37,433 nt of DNA, from IMG/VR virus record IMGVR_UViG_3300010933_000005, positions 1 through 37,433 of that record; one strand, 5' to 3'. A model generated the notes under the pieces. It was not told where the DNA came from, searched no databases, and saw only the letters and a list, made by a program, of their open reading frames with translations. The translations under genes were made by a program, and so were the position numbers. Within the stretch, counting starts at the first letter, position 1. The number at the start of each line of letters is the position of its first letter. The DNA comes from a virus. This document shows, in pieces, positions 27,027 to 34,768 of this stretch.

Positions 27027-29014
27027 AGATCAAGAATACTGGTGAGGCCGAGCAGATCACTCCGATTGATGATTCGGAGCCCGTATACCATGAATACACT
27101 GAAAGCGAAAAAAAGCTCATTGCTTTCGTCATGGACCACTGCGACCGATGGAGAGACTATCGGGACCAGAACTTCATGGATGATTGGGAAAAGTACGAAA
27201 GAATCTTTCGAGGAAAGTGGACGGAAGACGACAAGATTCGTCAGTCGGAGCGTTCCCGCATTATTTCTCCCGCCTCCCAACAAGCAGTAGAGACCCGTCA
27301 TGCCGAAATGATGGAGGCCATCTTCGGACAAGGTGAGTGGTTTGACATCAAAGACGATCTTGAAGATCAGGAACAACTGGATGTCAACAAGATCAAAAAA
27401 CAACTCTACGAGGACTTCTCTCGGGATAAAGTGAGGAAGTCAGTCGATCAAATTGAGTTGATGGCAGAGATTTATGGTACAGGTATTGGCGAAGTCATTG
27501 TTAGCCAAAAGAAAGAGTTCTATCCGACGAGTGTTCCGGTCAACGCAACCGAAATGGCCTATGGAACGATGCCAAGGGAAAGAATCTCCGTCCAGCTTGT
27601 CCCCGTCAACCCAAAAAACTTCCTTTGGGACCCCAACGGGACATCCGTAGAAGATTGCATGGGCGTTGCGATTGAAAAGTACGTCTCTCTCCATAGAATC
27701 GCCCAAGGCATTACCTCGGGGAAGTACCTGAATGTCAATATTGACAGCATGTACTCGGAGGATAAATTTGAGGCGACTCAGGAAAAGACGAATTTTCAGG
27801 ACGAGAAAGTTCTACTTCTGACCTACTACGGTCTGGTTCCTCGTGAATATCTCGGGGAAGAAGAAGTCGAACCTTTGGTAGAAAACGAAGGCCTCGATGA
27901 CTACGAAGACATGGTTGAAGCTATCGTAGTCATCGGGAACAACGGGATGCTTTTAAAGTACGGAGAGAACCCGTACATGATGCAGGATCGTCCTATCCTG
28001 ACATATCAGGACGACACCGTTCCCGGTCGTCTTCCGGGGCGTGGGACGATTGAAAAAGCCTTCAATATGCAGATGGCAATCGATGGGTCCATGAGGTCCC
28101 ATATGGATTCTCTTGCCCTCACAACTGCCCCCATGATGGGAATTGACGCGACTCGTATCCCACGAGGGATGAAGTTTGAGGTCATCCCAGGTAAGTCACT
28201 TCTGGCTAACGGGAACCCTGCCGAAATCTTCACGCCGATGAAGTTTGGTCAGACTGACGGTCAGGCCATGCAGACGGCCAATGAGTTTGAGCGTATGCTT
28301 CTCATGTCTACGAATACCGTAGACTCCAATGGACAAGTGACTCAGGTAGCTCGTGATGGTGGACAAGGATTTGATCTTGCCGTTGCCACGATGATCAAGA
28401 AGAACAAACGAGCCTTGGTGAATCGCCAGGAAGACTTCATCATTCCGTTCGTTCAAAAAGCATGCTGGAGATACATGCAGTTCGATCCTGAGCGGTATCC
28501 GTCCGTGGATGTGAATTTCATCCCGACAGCTACTCTTGGAATTATTGCCCGTGAGTACGAACAGAAACAACTGGCTTTCCTCGTCCAGACTCTGGGGGCG
28601 GATTCTCCGCTAACGCCTATTCTCATGGCCTCGATCATGAGAAATACCTCCATGGCGGATCGTGAGGAAATCGCTCAACAACTGATCCAGCTTGCCCAGC
28701 CTGACCCTGCTCAACAAGAAACTGCGATGGCCCAGATGCAGAAACAAATGCAATTGGTGGACGCACAGATTGCAGATCAGACAGTTGCGACTCATTTAAA
28801 GGAATCCCAGATCATCCTGAACATGGTGAACGCTCAACTCGCACCCGAAGAAACAAAGGCCAAGGTTCTCTCTGCTATCAGTAGAAATCTCCCTTCTGAT
28901 GACAATGAGGTGAACCAAGAGTTCGACCGTCGCTACAAACTTGCTCAGTTGATGCTGAAAGAAAAAGACATCGACAGCAATGAGCGTATCGCCATGTCTC
29001 AAATGCGTCAATGA
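27023..29014 (+). CDS. Portal protein
   Basis: 663 aa. N-terminal part [32 protein letters not shown] and [25 protein letters not shown], a core with KNFLWDP and [29 protein letters not shown], and a Gln/Met-rich helical C-terminus ([19 protein letters not shown]) that would form the crown or barrel. Length is typical of short-tailed phages. Forms the dodecameric DNA gate at one vertex and receives terminase, then the adaptor. Confidence 0.88.
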   Translation: MKIKNTGEAEQITPIDDSEPVYHEYTESEKKLIAFVMDHCDRWRDYRDQNFMDDWEKYERIFRGKWTEDDKIRQSERSRIISPASQQAVETRHAEMMEAIFGQGEWFDIKDDLEDQEQLDVNKIKKQLYEDFSRDKVRKSVDQIELMAEIYGTGIGEVIVSQKKEFYPTSVPVNATEMAYGTMPRERISVQLVPVNPKNFLWDPNGTSVEDCMGVAIEKYVSLHRIAQGITSGKYLNVNIDSMYSEDKFEATQEKTNFQDEKVLLLTYYGLVPREYLGEEEVEPLVENEGLDDYEDMVEAIVVIGNNGMLLKYGENPYMMQDRPILTYQDDTVPGRLPGRGTIEKAFNMQMAIDGSMRSHMDSLALTTAPMMGIDATRIPRGMKFEVIPGKSLLANGNPAEIFTPMKFGQTDGQAMQTANEFERMLLMSTNTVDSNGQVTQVARDGGQGFDLAVATMIKKNKRALVNRQEDFIIPFVQKACWRYMQFDPERYPSVDVNFIPTATLGIIAREYEQKQLAFLVQTLGADSPLTPILMASIMRNTSMADREEIAQQLIQLAQPDPAQQETAMAQMQKQMQLVDAQIADQTVATHLKESQIILNMVNAQLAPEETKAKVLSAISRNLPSDDNEVNQEFDRRYKLAQLMLKEKDIDSNERIAMSQMRQ

Positions 29015-29103
29015 AAGCCTTGCAACAGTTTTATAACGAACTTCATTCAGAGCATCTTGACCTTTCCGGTGGTTATGACATTGTTTTAATCAAAGACCAA
29101 TGA
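29011..29103 (+). CDS. 30-aa microprotein after the portal
   Basis: [20 protein letters not shown], then GYDIVLIKDQ. Overlaps the portal stop and the next start (ATGA each). Small, acidic. Coding likely from context only. Confidence 0.5.
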   Translation: MKALQQFYNELHSEHLDLSGGYDIVLIKDQ

Positions 29104-29345
29104 TGAACAAAGAACTTGAACGCTATTACGAAGAACGTTTCTCAATGATGGCAACACAAGGCTGGAAAGACTTGGTTGAAGATGTTGAGCAAATGTTAGC
29201 GGCCACTAACAATCTGGATAATATCGACTCAGCAGACAAGATGTTCTTCAGAAAAGGTGAGGTTTCGATCATGAAATGGTTCCTTGGACTCAAGGAAATG
29301 TCCGAAAAGGCTTATGAGGAATTAAAGAATGAAGAGACTCTATGA
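29100..29345 (+). CDS. Hypothetical 81-aa helical protein
   Basis: MMNKELERYYEERFSMMATQGWKDLVEDVEQ, with NIDSADKMFFRKGEVSIMKWFL. An acidic helical protein regularly found between portal and scaffold genes in related phages. ATGA overlap at its start; a second ATG follows at once. Confidence 0.65.
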   Translation: MMNKELERYYEERFSMMATQGWKDLVEDVEQMLAATNNLDNIDSADKMFFRKGEVSIMKWFLGLKEMSEKAYEELKNEETL

Positions 29346-29571
29346 CTTTTTCTGTCACGACTGTGGCGAAATGTTTGAAAAGTTAGTAAGTACCAACATA
29401 CATTCAGTTGAGTGTGAATGCGGCGGTCACGCGAACCGACAAGTCTCTATGCCAAGCATCAAACTGGATGGAACTACTGGTGATTTCCCAACCGCATACG
29501 ACCGCTGGGCAAACATCCGTGAGCAGAATCGCAAGGTCAAAGGCAAAAAAAGCTGGGCCGAAGAGTATTAA
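29329..29571 (+). CDS. FmdB-like zinc-ribbon protein, 80 aa
   Basis: N-terminal YDFFCHDCGEMFEKLVSTNIHSVECECGGHANR: C-x2-C and C-x-C for one zinc, the FmdB/CxxC_CxxC_SSSS layout. The C-terminus is basic (RKVKGKKSWAEEY). Proteins like this stand in head modules of podoviruses and are thought to be assembly factors. Overlaps the previous gene by 17 bases. Confidence 0.75.
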   Translation: MKRLYDFFCHDCGEMFEKLVSTNIHSVECECGGHANRQVSMPSIKLDGTTGDFPTAYDRWANIREQNRKVKGKKSWAEEY

Positions 29572-29584
29572 TTTCGCAAAAATT

Positions 29585-29679
29585 GAAGTGAGTGCTTGCA
29601 TCTAAGTTAGTGACCACTTGCTAACTTTGAAAATTGCGAGTACATTTCAACTAGTCCTCTGGTAACCGAAAGGCAGAGG
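29585..29679 (+). promoter_or_regulatory. Leader ahead of scaffold and capsid genes
   Basis: Contains GAAGTGAGTG (29585-29594), the late-type inverted repeat AAGTTAG (29604-29610) with CTAACTT (29621-29627), and a hairpin CCTCTG/CAGAGG (29656-29679) enclosing CC-GAAA-GG. GGTTGT (29678-29683) could instead pair with ACAACC (29692-29697). Probably a late control site plus a stable 5' mRNA end. Confidence 0.55.
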
Positions 29680-29716
29680 TTGTTTAACCTGACAACCCAT
29701 TTGGGCAGGAGTGTTT

Positions 29717-30484
29717 ATGTCTGAGCAGCAGGATTTGGAGCAAGAGCAGTTTGAGAATTTGACCGACGAAACCGTTGATGAGGCCCGAGAGACCAAAGAA
29801 GCGGTAGAGACAGATGATGATTTGGAGCCCCGATACAAAGGGAAAACTCTCAAAGACATCGTCAAGATGCATCAAGAGGCTGAAAAGCTTATTGCGCGTC
29901 AGTCTCAAGAGGTCGGTGAAGTTCGAAGACTTGCTGATGAGCTTATCAAATCACAACTGAAGCCCAAGACTGAAGAAGAACCGGCGAAAGTCGATTTTTT
30001 TGAGAACCCTGAGGAGGCGATTCGACGCGCAGTTGAGTCAAATCCGAAGGTAAAGCAGGCAGAACTGTATGCCTTGCAGGCTTATCAAGAGCAGGCGCGT
30101 GCCCAACTACTGAGCAAGCATCCTGACGCACTTGAACTAGCAGCCGACCCCGAGTTTCGGAGTTGGATTGCAGCCAGCAAAGTACGGACTCGGCTTGCCA
30201 TTGAAGCTGACCAGAAGTTGGACGTTGAGGCCGCAGACGAGTTGTATTCTCTTTACAAAGAGCGCAAGACTTTGACTGCAAAGCCCAAGATTGACCCTGT
30301 TGAAAAAGCGAATCGTACCGAATCGCTCAAGAAGGCAAGTGTTGAAACTGGTGGCAGTGGAGAGAGTTCCAAAAAGATTTACCGTAGGTCGGACATCATC
30401 CAGCTTAAATTGACCAAACCTCAAGAGTTTGAAGCACGACGAGAAGAAATCGAGCGTGCCTACTATGAGGGGCGGGTCCGGTAA
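29717..30484 (+). CDS. Scaffold protein
   Basis: 255 aa; the ATG follows AGGAG (a GTG two codons earlier overlaps that site). Very acidic N-terminus (SEQQDLEQEQFENLTDETVDE), long coiled coil (KMHQEAEKLIARQSQEVGEVRRLADELIKSQ), conserved FFENPEEAIRRAVESNP and LLSKHPDALELAADPEFRSWI, basic C-terminus (RREEIERAYYEGRVR). The pattern and place before the capsid gene are those of scaffold proteins of podoviruses. Confidence 0.85.
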   Translation: MSEQQDLEQEQFENLTDETVDEARETKEAVETDDDLEPRYKGKTLKDIVKMHQEAEKLIARQSQEVGEVRRLADELIKSQLKPKTEEEPAKVDFFENPEEAIRRAVESNPKVKQAELYALQAYQEQARAQLLSKHPDALELAADPEFRSWIAASKVRTRLAIEADQKLDVEAADELYSLYKERKTLTAKPKIDPVEKANRTESLKKASVETGGSGESSKKIYRRSDIIQLKLTKPQEFEARREEIERAYYEGRVR

Positions 30485-30506
30485 ACAACTTTGAAAGGAA
30501 ACTATC

Positions 30507-31550
30507 ATGCCTTTGGGTACGAATAACACGACCACTACGGTTGCAGACAAGTGGATTCCCGCGCAATGGGAAGATGAAGCTATCGCAACCTATAAGGGCA
30601 AAACTGTCATGGCCAATCTGGTCAAGAAGATGCCCGTCCAAGGTAAAAAGGGTGACACCTTCTACCTGCCCAATCCCGCTCGCGGCGATGCTTCCGTCAA
30701 GGCTGCCAACACTCAGGTTACGCTGATTGCTGACACCGCTGGCGAAATCAGACTCACGATTGACAAGCACTACGAGTATTCGAAACTGTACGAGGACATC
30801 GCTGACATTCAGGCTCTGAATGGCATGAAGCCCTTCTACACGGACGATGCTGGTTATGCTCTGGCAAAGCGGATTGACCGCGAACTGCACAAGATCGGCG
30901 CTCGTTTCAACGGTGGTTCCATTGCTGGTGCTACCAACCTCTACGAATCGGCTGTGATTGGCAGCAACGGTACGACTGCATTCTCCGGTTCTGCAAACAC
31001 CAACACCGGTAACGGTGCGGCGATTACCGATGCTGGCTTCCGCGCCATGATCCAGAATCTGGAAGATGATGACGTTCCGAGCGATGAGCAGTATTTTGTG
31101 ATTCCTCCGGTGGAAGCCAACGTCATGCGCGGTATTGCCCGATTCACGGAACAAGCCTTCCGTGGTGACGGTACTGCCCTGCGCACTGGCCGTCTGGGCA
31201 ACCTGTATGGTGTGGAAATCTATATTTCCTCGCTGTGCCCGTGGATTCATGTCAACAGCGTGACCGGCACCCAATCTGTGACGTTTACCTCCACCGCTCC
31301 GACCGGCGCATCGTTTGTTGACGAGTTTGACCTGACGGTTGACTGGGCCACCTCCAGCCCGACCGACACCAAGTACCGTGCTGCGCTGCTGTTCTCGCGT
31401 GACTCCATGCTGCTCGGTGAGCAGATGAAGATGCGCGTCCAACAACAGTACAAGCAAGAGTATCTGGGCTACCTTGTGACCGCTGATTGCCTGTTTGGTA
31501 CGACCGAACTGCGCGATTACGCGGGCCTGGCCTGTGCGGTACCTGCGTGA
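30507..31550 (+). CDS. Major capsid protein
   Basis: 347 aa, strong site AAGGA. Its start (NNTTTTVADKWIPAQWEDEAIATYKGKTVMANLV), then GKKGDTFYLPNPARGDASVKA, LTIDKHYEYSKLYEDIADIQ and the A-domain-like MRGIARFTEQAFRGDGTALRTGRLGNLYGVEIYIS, fits HK97-fold capsid proteins of podoviruses. Codons are more GC-rich than the neighbours, as expected of a highly expressed gene. Follows the scaffold by 22 bases. Confidence 0.87.
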   Translation: MPLGTNNTTTTVADKWIPAQWEDEAIATYKGKTVMANLVKKMPVQGKKGDTFYLPNPARGDASVKAANTQVTLIADTAGEIRLTIDKHYEYSKLYEDIADIQALNGMKPFYTDDAGYALAKRIDRELHKIGARFNGGSIAGATNLYESAVIGSNGTTAFSGSANTNTGNGAAITDAGFRAMIQNLEDDDVPSDEQYFVIPPVEANVMRGIARFTEQAFRGDGTALRTGRLGNLYGVEIYISSLCPWIHVNSVTGTQSVTFTSTAPTGASFVDEFDLTVDWATSSPTDTKYRAALLFSRDSMLLGEQMKMRVQQQYKQEYLGYLVTADCLFGTTELRDYAGLACAVPA

Positions 31551-31553
31551 CTA

Positions 31554-31572
31554 GACTAATTATGGATTAGTC
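31554..31572 (+). other. Hairpin behind the capsid gene
   Basis: GACTAAT (31554-31560), loop TATGG, ATTAGTC (31566-31572); perfect 7-bp stem, no T run. Could protect the 3' end of the capsid mRNA. Confidence 0.5.
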
Positions 31573-31577
31573 GCTAC

Positions 31578-31609
31578 AATTCTCCTGTCATTAACACGGC
31601 AGGAGAATT
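31578..31609 (+). promoter_or_regulatory. Hairpin that hides the ribosome-binding site of the endonuclease VII-like gene
   Basis: AATTCTCCTGTC (31578-31589) pairs with GGCAGGAGAATT (31598-31609), 12 bp with one G-T, 8-base loop. The AGGAG at 31601-31605, the site for the ATG at 31611, is entirely in the stem. Confidence 0.8.
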
Positions 31610-31610
31610 T

Positions 31611-32198
31611 ATGCCACTTACTTATCAGCAAGTCAAAGAAAGAAAAGAGTCTGATCCAGAGTACGCAGAACGGTTAAAAACATATAGAAAAAACTATGTT
31701 GAAAAAAACCGAGAAAAGGAAAAGGAAAGGCAGCGTTTAGTTAAAGAGAAAAGTAGGGCGAAAGATAGAGAGTCTTATAACGCATATATGCGAGAATGGA
31801 CTAGGAAAAATTCTGAGTCAATTAATGCAAAGCGTAGAGAAAAAAGACAATCTAATCCAGAGCTTGCTAGACTTGATAATGAGCGCAGAAAATTAAGGCG
31901 TGATCCAGAACAGCATAGGAGCACAATGCTTCGTGCAACTTATGGAATAACACTTGATGATTACAAAAGGATGTACAGTGAACAAAAAGGATGCTGTGCA
32001 ATTTGTGAGCAAGAAAAACCGCCAGAAGGCAGAGCCGGATTGGTTGTTGATCATTGCCACAAGTCTGGTAGTATAAGAAAACTACTTTGCTCCCAATGTA
32101 ATAAAGGACTTGGACATTTTTACGAAAATGTTGATTTTTTGGCAAAAGCGATTGATTATTTAGTTAAACATCGAAAGGACAAATATGGCTACTGTTAA
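31611..32198 (+). CDS. Endonuclease VII-like homing nuclease
   Basis: 195 aa. The N-terminal 110 residues are a highly charged, basic coil (RKNYVEKNREKEKERQRLVKEKSRAKDRESY). The C-terminus has YGITLDDYKRMYSEQKGCCAICEQ, then LVVDHCHKSGSIRKLLCSQCNKGLGHF: the Endonuclease_7 His-Me finger with two Cys pairs and the D-H-C-H motif. AT-rich, inserted between the capsid gene and the next head gene, whose start it overlaps by 14 bases and whose ribosome-binding site it provides. Confidence 0.87.
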   Translation: MPLTYQQVKERKESDPEYAERLKTYRKNYVEKNREKEKERQRLVKEKSRAKDRESYNAYMREWTRKNSESINAKRREKRQSNPELARLDNERRKLRRDPEQHRSTMLRATYGITLDDYKRMYSEQKGCCAICEQEKPPEGRAGLVVDHCHKSGSIRKLLCSQCNKGLGHFYENVDFLAKAIDYLVKHRKDKYGYC

Positions 32199-32502
32199 TC
32201 AAGGTACGCAACAGTTCCAAGGTCTGTTCAAAGAACTTTGGACGGTCAAGGAAACTGTTGATTTTGGCAATGCTGCTACTGGTTCTGGTACGTTTGCTTC
32301 CGCAGATGTGACTGTTCCTGGCGTTGCGCTTGGTGACGCTGTTGGTTTCATCAGCGTTGGCGTTGACACTGTTGACGCTGTTATTGGTGGCGCTGTGACG
32401 GCTGCAAATACCGTTACTCTGACGCTGCTGAATAACACTGCTGGTGCTGTTGACCTCGCATCCACGACTGTAAAGTTTGTGGTTGGCCGACCAGCTTGGT
32501 AA
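32185..32502 (+). CDS. Probable head decoration protein, 105 aa
   Basis: AAGGA upstream within the nuclease gene. Gly/Ala/Val/Thr-rich, with no Cys: FGNAATGSGTFASADVTVPGVALGDAVGFISVGVDTVDAVIG, a regular beta pattern. This compact beta-sandwich style and the spot after the capsid gene suggest a capsid-surface or head-stabilising protein. The terminator that follows fits high expression shared with the capsid protein. Confidence 0.6.
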   Translation: MATVNQGTQQFQGLFKELWTVKETVDFGNAATGSGTFASADVTVPGVALGDAVGFISVGVDTVDAVIGGAVTAANTVTLTLLNNTAGAVDLASTTVKFVVGRPAW

Positions 32503-32505
32503 CAT

Positions 32506-32527
32506 AAGCCCCTTCGGGGGCTTTCTT
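32506..32527 (+). terminator. UUCG-capped terminator after the capsid block
   Basis: AAGCCCC (32506-32512), loop TTCG, GGGGCTT (32517-32523), then TCTT. Perfect 7-bp stem. The T run is short, so it may be leaky and set a step-down in expression for the genes behind it. Confidence 0.8.
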
Positions 32528-32529
32528 CT

Positions 32530-32718
32530 ATGAAGTTTCGTTGTCTAAGAAGCGGTCACATTGCTGAGTTCAGCAATCCTAATGACATCGAGCAGATGAA
32601 AACCCATCCAGCTTATGAAGAGGTCAAAGATGAAACCGATGAAAAAGACGAAAAAGCCCAGCAAAAAGCCCAAAAAAGGCGAGTACTGAAACTAAGGAAC
32701 GGCAATGGGACTGTTTGA
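32530..32718 (+). CDS. 62-aa basic-acidic head-module protein
   Basis: MKFRCLRSGHIAEFSNPNDIEQMKTHPAYEEV, then alternating Lys/Glu/Asp (KDETDEKDEKAQQKAQKRR) and LKLRNGNGTV. The first half is like small podovirus proteins of the R-x-x-x-S-G ... M-x-x-H-P-x-Y type behind capsid genes. Located directly past the terminator. Confidence 0.65.
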   Translation: MKFRCLRSGHIAEFSNPNDIEQMKTHPAYEEVKDETDEKDEKAQQKAQKRRVLKLRNGNGTV

Positions 32719-32944
32719 TTTCTTGCGTTCTGCCCCGAGCAAACAAGTCTCGGTAGAAACTGGCGGTCTTCGTGACCTCTATATCCGACACATGGAAGAG
32801 GCTGCGATGATGGGCGTTCAGCCTTTACCATTTCCTGAGTTTGTCAAACGGATTCAGGAGCAGCAATCTCAACAGCAGCTGCAACAACGTCAGATGCTGG
32901 AAGAGCAGATTAAGCAAAAGCGCGGTCTTCTTTCTCCTAACTGA
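32705..32944 (+). CDS. 79-aa head-module protein
   Basis: MGLFDFLRSAPSKQVSVETG, then LYIRHMEEAAMMGVQPLPFPEFVKRIQEQQ and a Gln-rich coiled tail (QSQQQLQQRQMLEEQIKQK). Overlaps the previous gene by 14 bases. Unknown function. Confidence 0.65.
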   Translation: MGLFDFLRSAPSKQVSVETGGLRDLYIRHMEEAAMMGVQPLPFPEFVKRIQEQQSQQQLQQRQMLEEQIKQKRGLLSPN

Positions 32945-32945
32945 C

Positions 32946-33272
32946 ATGGAAATCAATTTTCATGGCGGCGATGATGAGTCTGGAAACGTTTTCGCTGTAG
33001 AAACAAAGGCTCCAGCCGGTCATTATCTGGAGTCTCACAAACACGAACACTCGCACATGAGTGTGCTTGTCAGTGGTGACGCTTTAGTCACAGTGGATGG
33101 CAAAAAAACCAAGTATTCTGGCTACAACCTCATCACAATCCCAAAGAATACAGTACACTCGGTGTTAGCACTTACTGACATTGTGTGGCTTTGTTTATGG
33201 GCTGATGATGTAGCCCCAAAGGAACTTGCAAAAGATTCATTGAGATTGATTCATGAAGATCAAACTACTTAA
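32946..33272 (+). CDS. Cupin-fold protein, 108 aa
   Basis: Start MEINFHGGDDESGNVFAVET one base after the previous stop; the longer frame from 32841 lies inside the earlier gene. ESHKHEHSHMSVLVSGDALVTVDG gives a His-rich cupin motif 1 (His31, 33, 35, 37), and GYNLITIPKNTVHSV motif 2 with His71: a metal-binding beta barrel. Overlaps the next gene by 20 bases, suggesting a pair. No idea of the substrate. Confidence 0.78.
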   Translation: MEINFHGGDDESGNVFAVETKAPAGHYLESHKHEHSHMSVLVSGDALVTVDGKKTKYSGYNLITIPKNTVHSVLALTDIVWLCLWADDVAPKELAKDSLRLIHEDQTT

Positions 33273-33786
33273 AGAGGGTATTAATGTTGCGCCTATTTAT
33301 TGGGCACTTCTAAAAAATCCTTCTTTATGGAACCAAAACACTGCGAGGACAGAGGATGAAAAAAGTCCGCATTTTGGTTTAGATGATATTTGGGCAAGAT
33401 TTGGAGAACAGGAAAGAGCGGTAGATGGAGAGGCTCACGATAGCAAATGGTATCCATCATCTGATATTTTGGGTATCAAGCCTCTTGTTTATGATATTTT
33501 TAGGTTTGCAGAAGGTGACGAACTTGGCGGAGTATTAATCACAAGAATTCCTCCTGGGAAAATGTGTAAGCCGCATACTGATCCGGGATGGCACGCTAGA
33601 CGTTATCAAAAATTTGCAGTTCAAATTACCAGTGCGCCCGGTCAAAAATTTTGTTTTGAAGGCGAAGAACTTGAAACAAAGCCCGGTGATTTATTTTGGT
33701 TTGACAACCAATTTACTCATTGGGTAACAAATGAAACACCTTATGAGCGGGTAACAATGATTATTTGTATCCGCAAAGGAGATTAA
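33253..33786 (+). CDS. 2-oxoglutarate/Fe(II) dioxygenase, aspartyl/asparaginyl hydroxylase-like
   Basis: 177 aa. The facial triad is seen as His108-x-Asp110 (KPHTDPGWH) and His156 (NQFTHWVTN), with Arg166 (ERVTMII) to hold 2-oxoglutarate. GEELETKPGDLFWFDN is the strand before the distal His. Enzymes of this type hydroxylate Asp/Asn or other residues. Inside a structural operon, next to a cupin, it may modify a virion protein or a host factor. Confidence 0.82.
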   Translation: MKIKLLKEGINVAPIYWALLKNPSLWNQNTARTEDEKSPHFGLDDIWARFGEQERAVDGEAHDSKWYPSSDILGIKPLVYDIFRFAEGDELGGVLITRIPPGKMCKPHTDPGWHARRYQKFAVQITSAPGQKFCFEGEELETKPGDLFWFDNQFTHWVTNETPYERVTMIICIRKGD

Positions 33787-33787
33787 T

Positions 33788-34768
33788 ATGCCATGGGCAG
33801 CAGCGGCAACAGTAGCAAGCGGTTACCTCCAGAGTAGGTCTGCGAAGAAGGCCGCTCAATCTCAAGCAGATTCACAACAAGCAGCGGCAGAACAAGCCGC
33901 AGAAATGTCGCGTTTCCGCCCTGTTGGCGTAACTACGCGATTTGGTAGTTCTAACTTTACTACTGACGCCGAAGGTAATGTTACTGGTGCTGGATACACG
34001 CTTGATCCGACACTTCGCGCTCAACAAGAGCAACTTCTTGGCATTTCCAGCAATGCCCTTCAACAGTATCAAAACGCATTTGCTCAAACCCAAGGTCTAG
34101 GTCAAACTGGTCAAGGTCTTATTGGTCTTGGTCAACAGTATCTTGCTTCTACCCCTCAAGAGCAGGCTCAAAAGTTCCTGCAAGAACAACAAGGATTGTT
34201 GGCTCCGCAACGTGCTGAACAACTTGCTGGTCTACGCAATAACCTTTTCCAGCGTGGCAGAGAAGGTCTTGCTATAGGCGGAGAAGGTGGAATGATGGCG
34301 ACCAATCCTGAGTTGGCTGCTTACTACAACTCAATTGCTCGTCAAGACCGTGAATTGGCTGCAAACGCCACTCAAGCTGGCATGGATTACGCTCGATTTG
34401 GAGCTGGTCTTGTCGGTACGGGCGGTGGGTTGCTTGGGTCTATGTATGACGTTCAAAACCAAGCATACTCTCCGTATCAAACGGCTCTTGGCGGCGCTCA
34501 GACTCTTGAAGGTCTGGGACAGAACGCACTTGATCTTGGTGTGAACATTGGCGCTCGTGGGACTGCTGCTAGCCAAGTCGGGGCTGGAATGCTACAAAGC
34601 GGTCTTAACGCTGCTGCCCAAAGCCGCGCCCAAGCTCAAGCCAATAACCCATTTGCAAGCCTACTTGGTGGTTTTGGCAACGCGCTTCGTGGCTACACTT
34701 CTACTTACACGCCGCCTGATTACACAGGTATACCCAACTACGGCTATAGCACTTCGTGGGGTGAATAA
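33788..34768 (+). CDS. Internal virion/ejection-type protein 1, 326 aa
   Basis: GGAG upstream. The start (PWAAAATVASGYLQSRSAKKAAQSQADSQQAAAEQAAE) is an Ala-rich helix with a Gly-containing turn, followed by PVGVTTRFGSSNFTTDAEGNVTGAGYTLDP and long Gln/Ala/Gly-rich helices. No catalytic motif. Such proteins with N-terminal glycine-zipper helices are internal core or ejection proteins in podoviruses. Followed by two similar-sized companions. Confidence 0.7.
   Translation: MPWAAAATVASGYLQSRSAKKAAQSQADSQQAAAEQAAEMSRFRPVGVTTRFGSSNFTTDAEGNVTGAGYTLDPTLRAQQEQLLGISSNALQQYQNAFAQTQGLGQTGQGLIGLGQQYLASTPQEQAQKFLQEQQGLLAPQRAEQLAGLRNNLFQRGREGLAIGGEGGMMATNPELAAYYNSIARQDRELAANATQAGMDYARFGAGLVGTGGGLLGSMYDVQNQAYSPYQTALGGAQTLEGLGQNALDLGVNIGARGTAASQVGAGMLQSGLNAAAQSRAQAQANNPFASLLGGFGNALRGYTSTYTPPDYTGIPNYGYSTSWGE

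Noticed and set aside
30405-31457. 350-aa minus-strand ORF opposite the capsid gene
   Set aside because: Mirror frame of the capsid gene with its codon bias; no ribosome-binding site or plausible fold.
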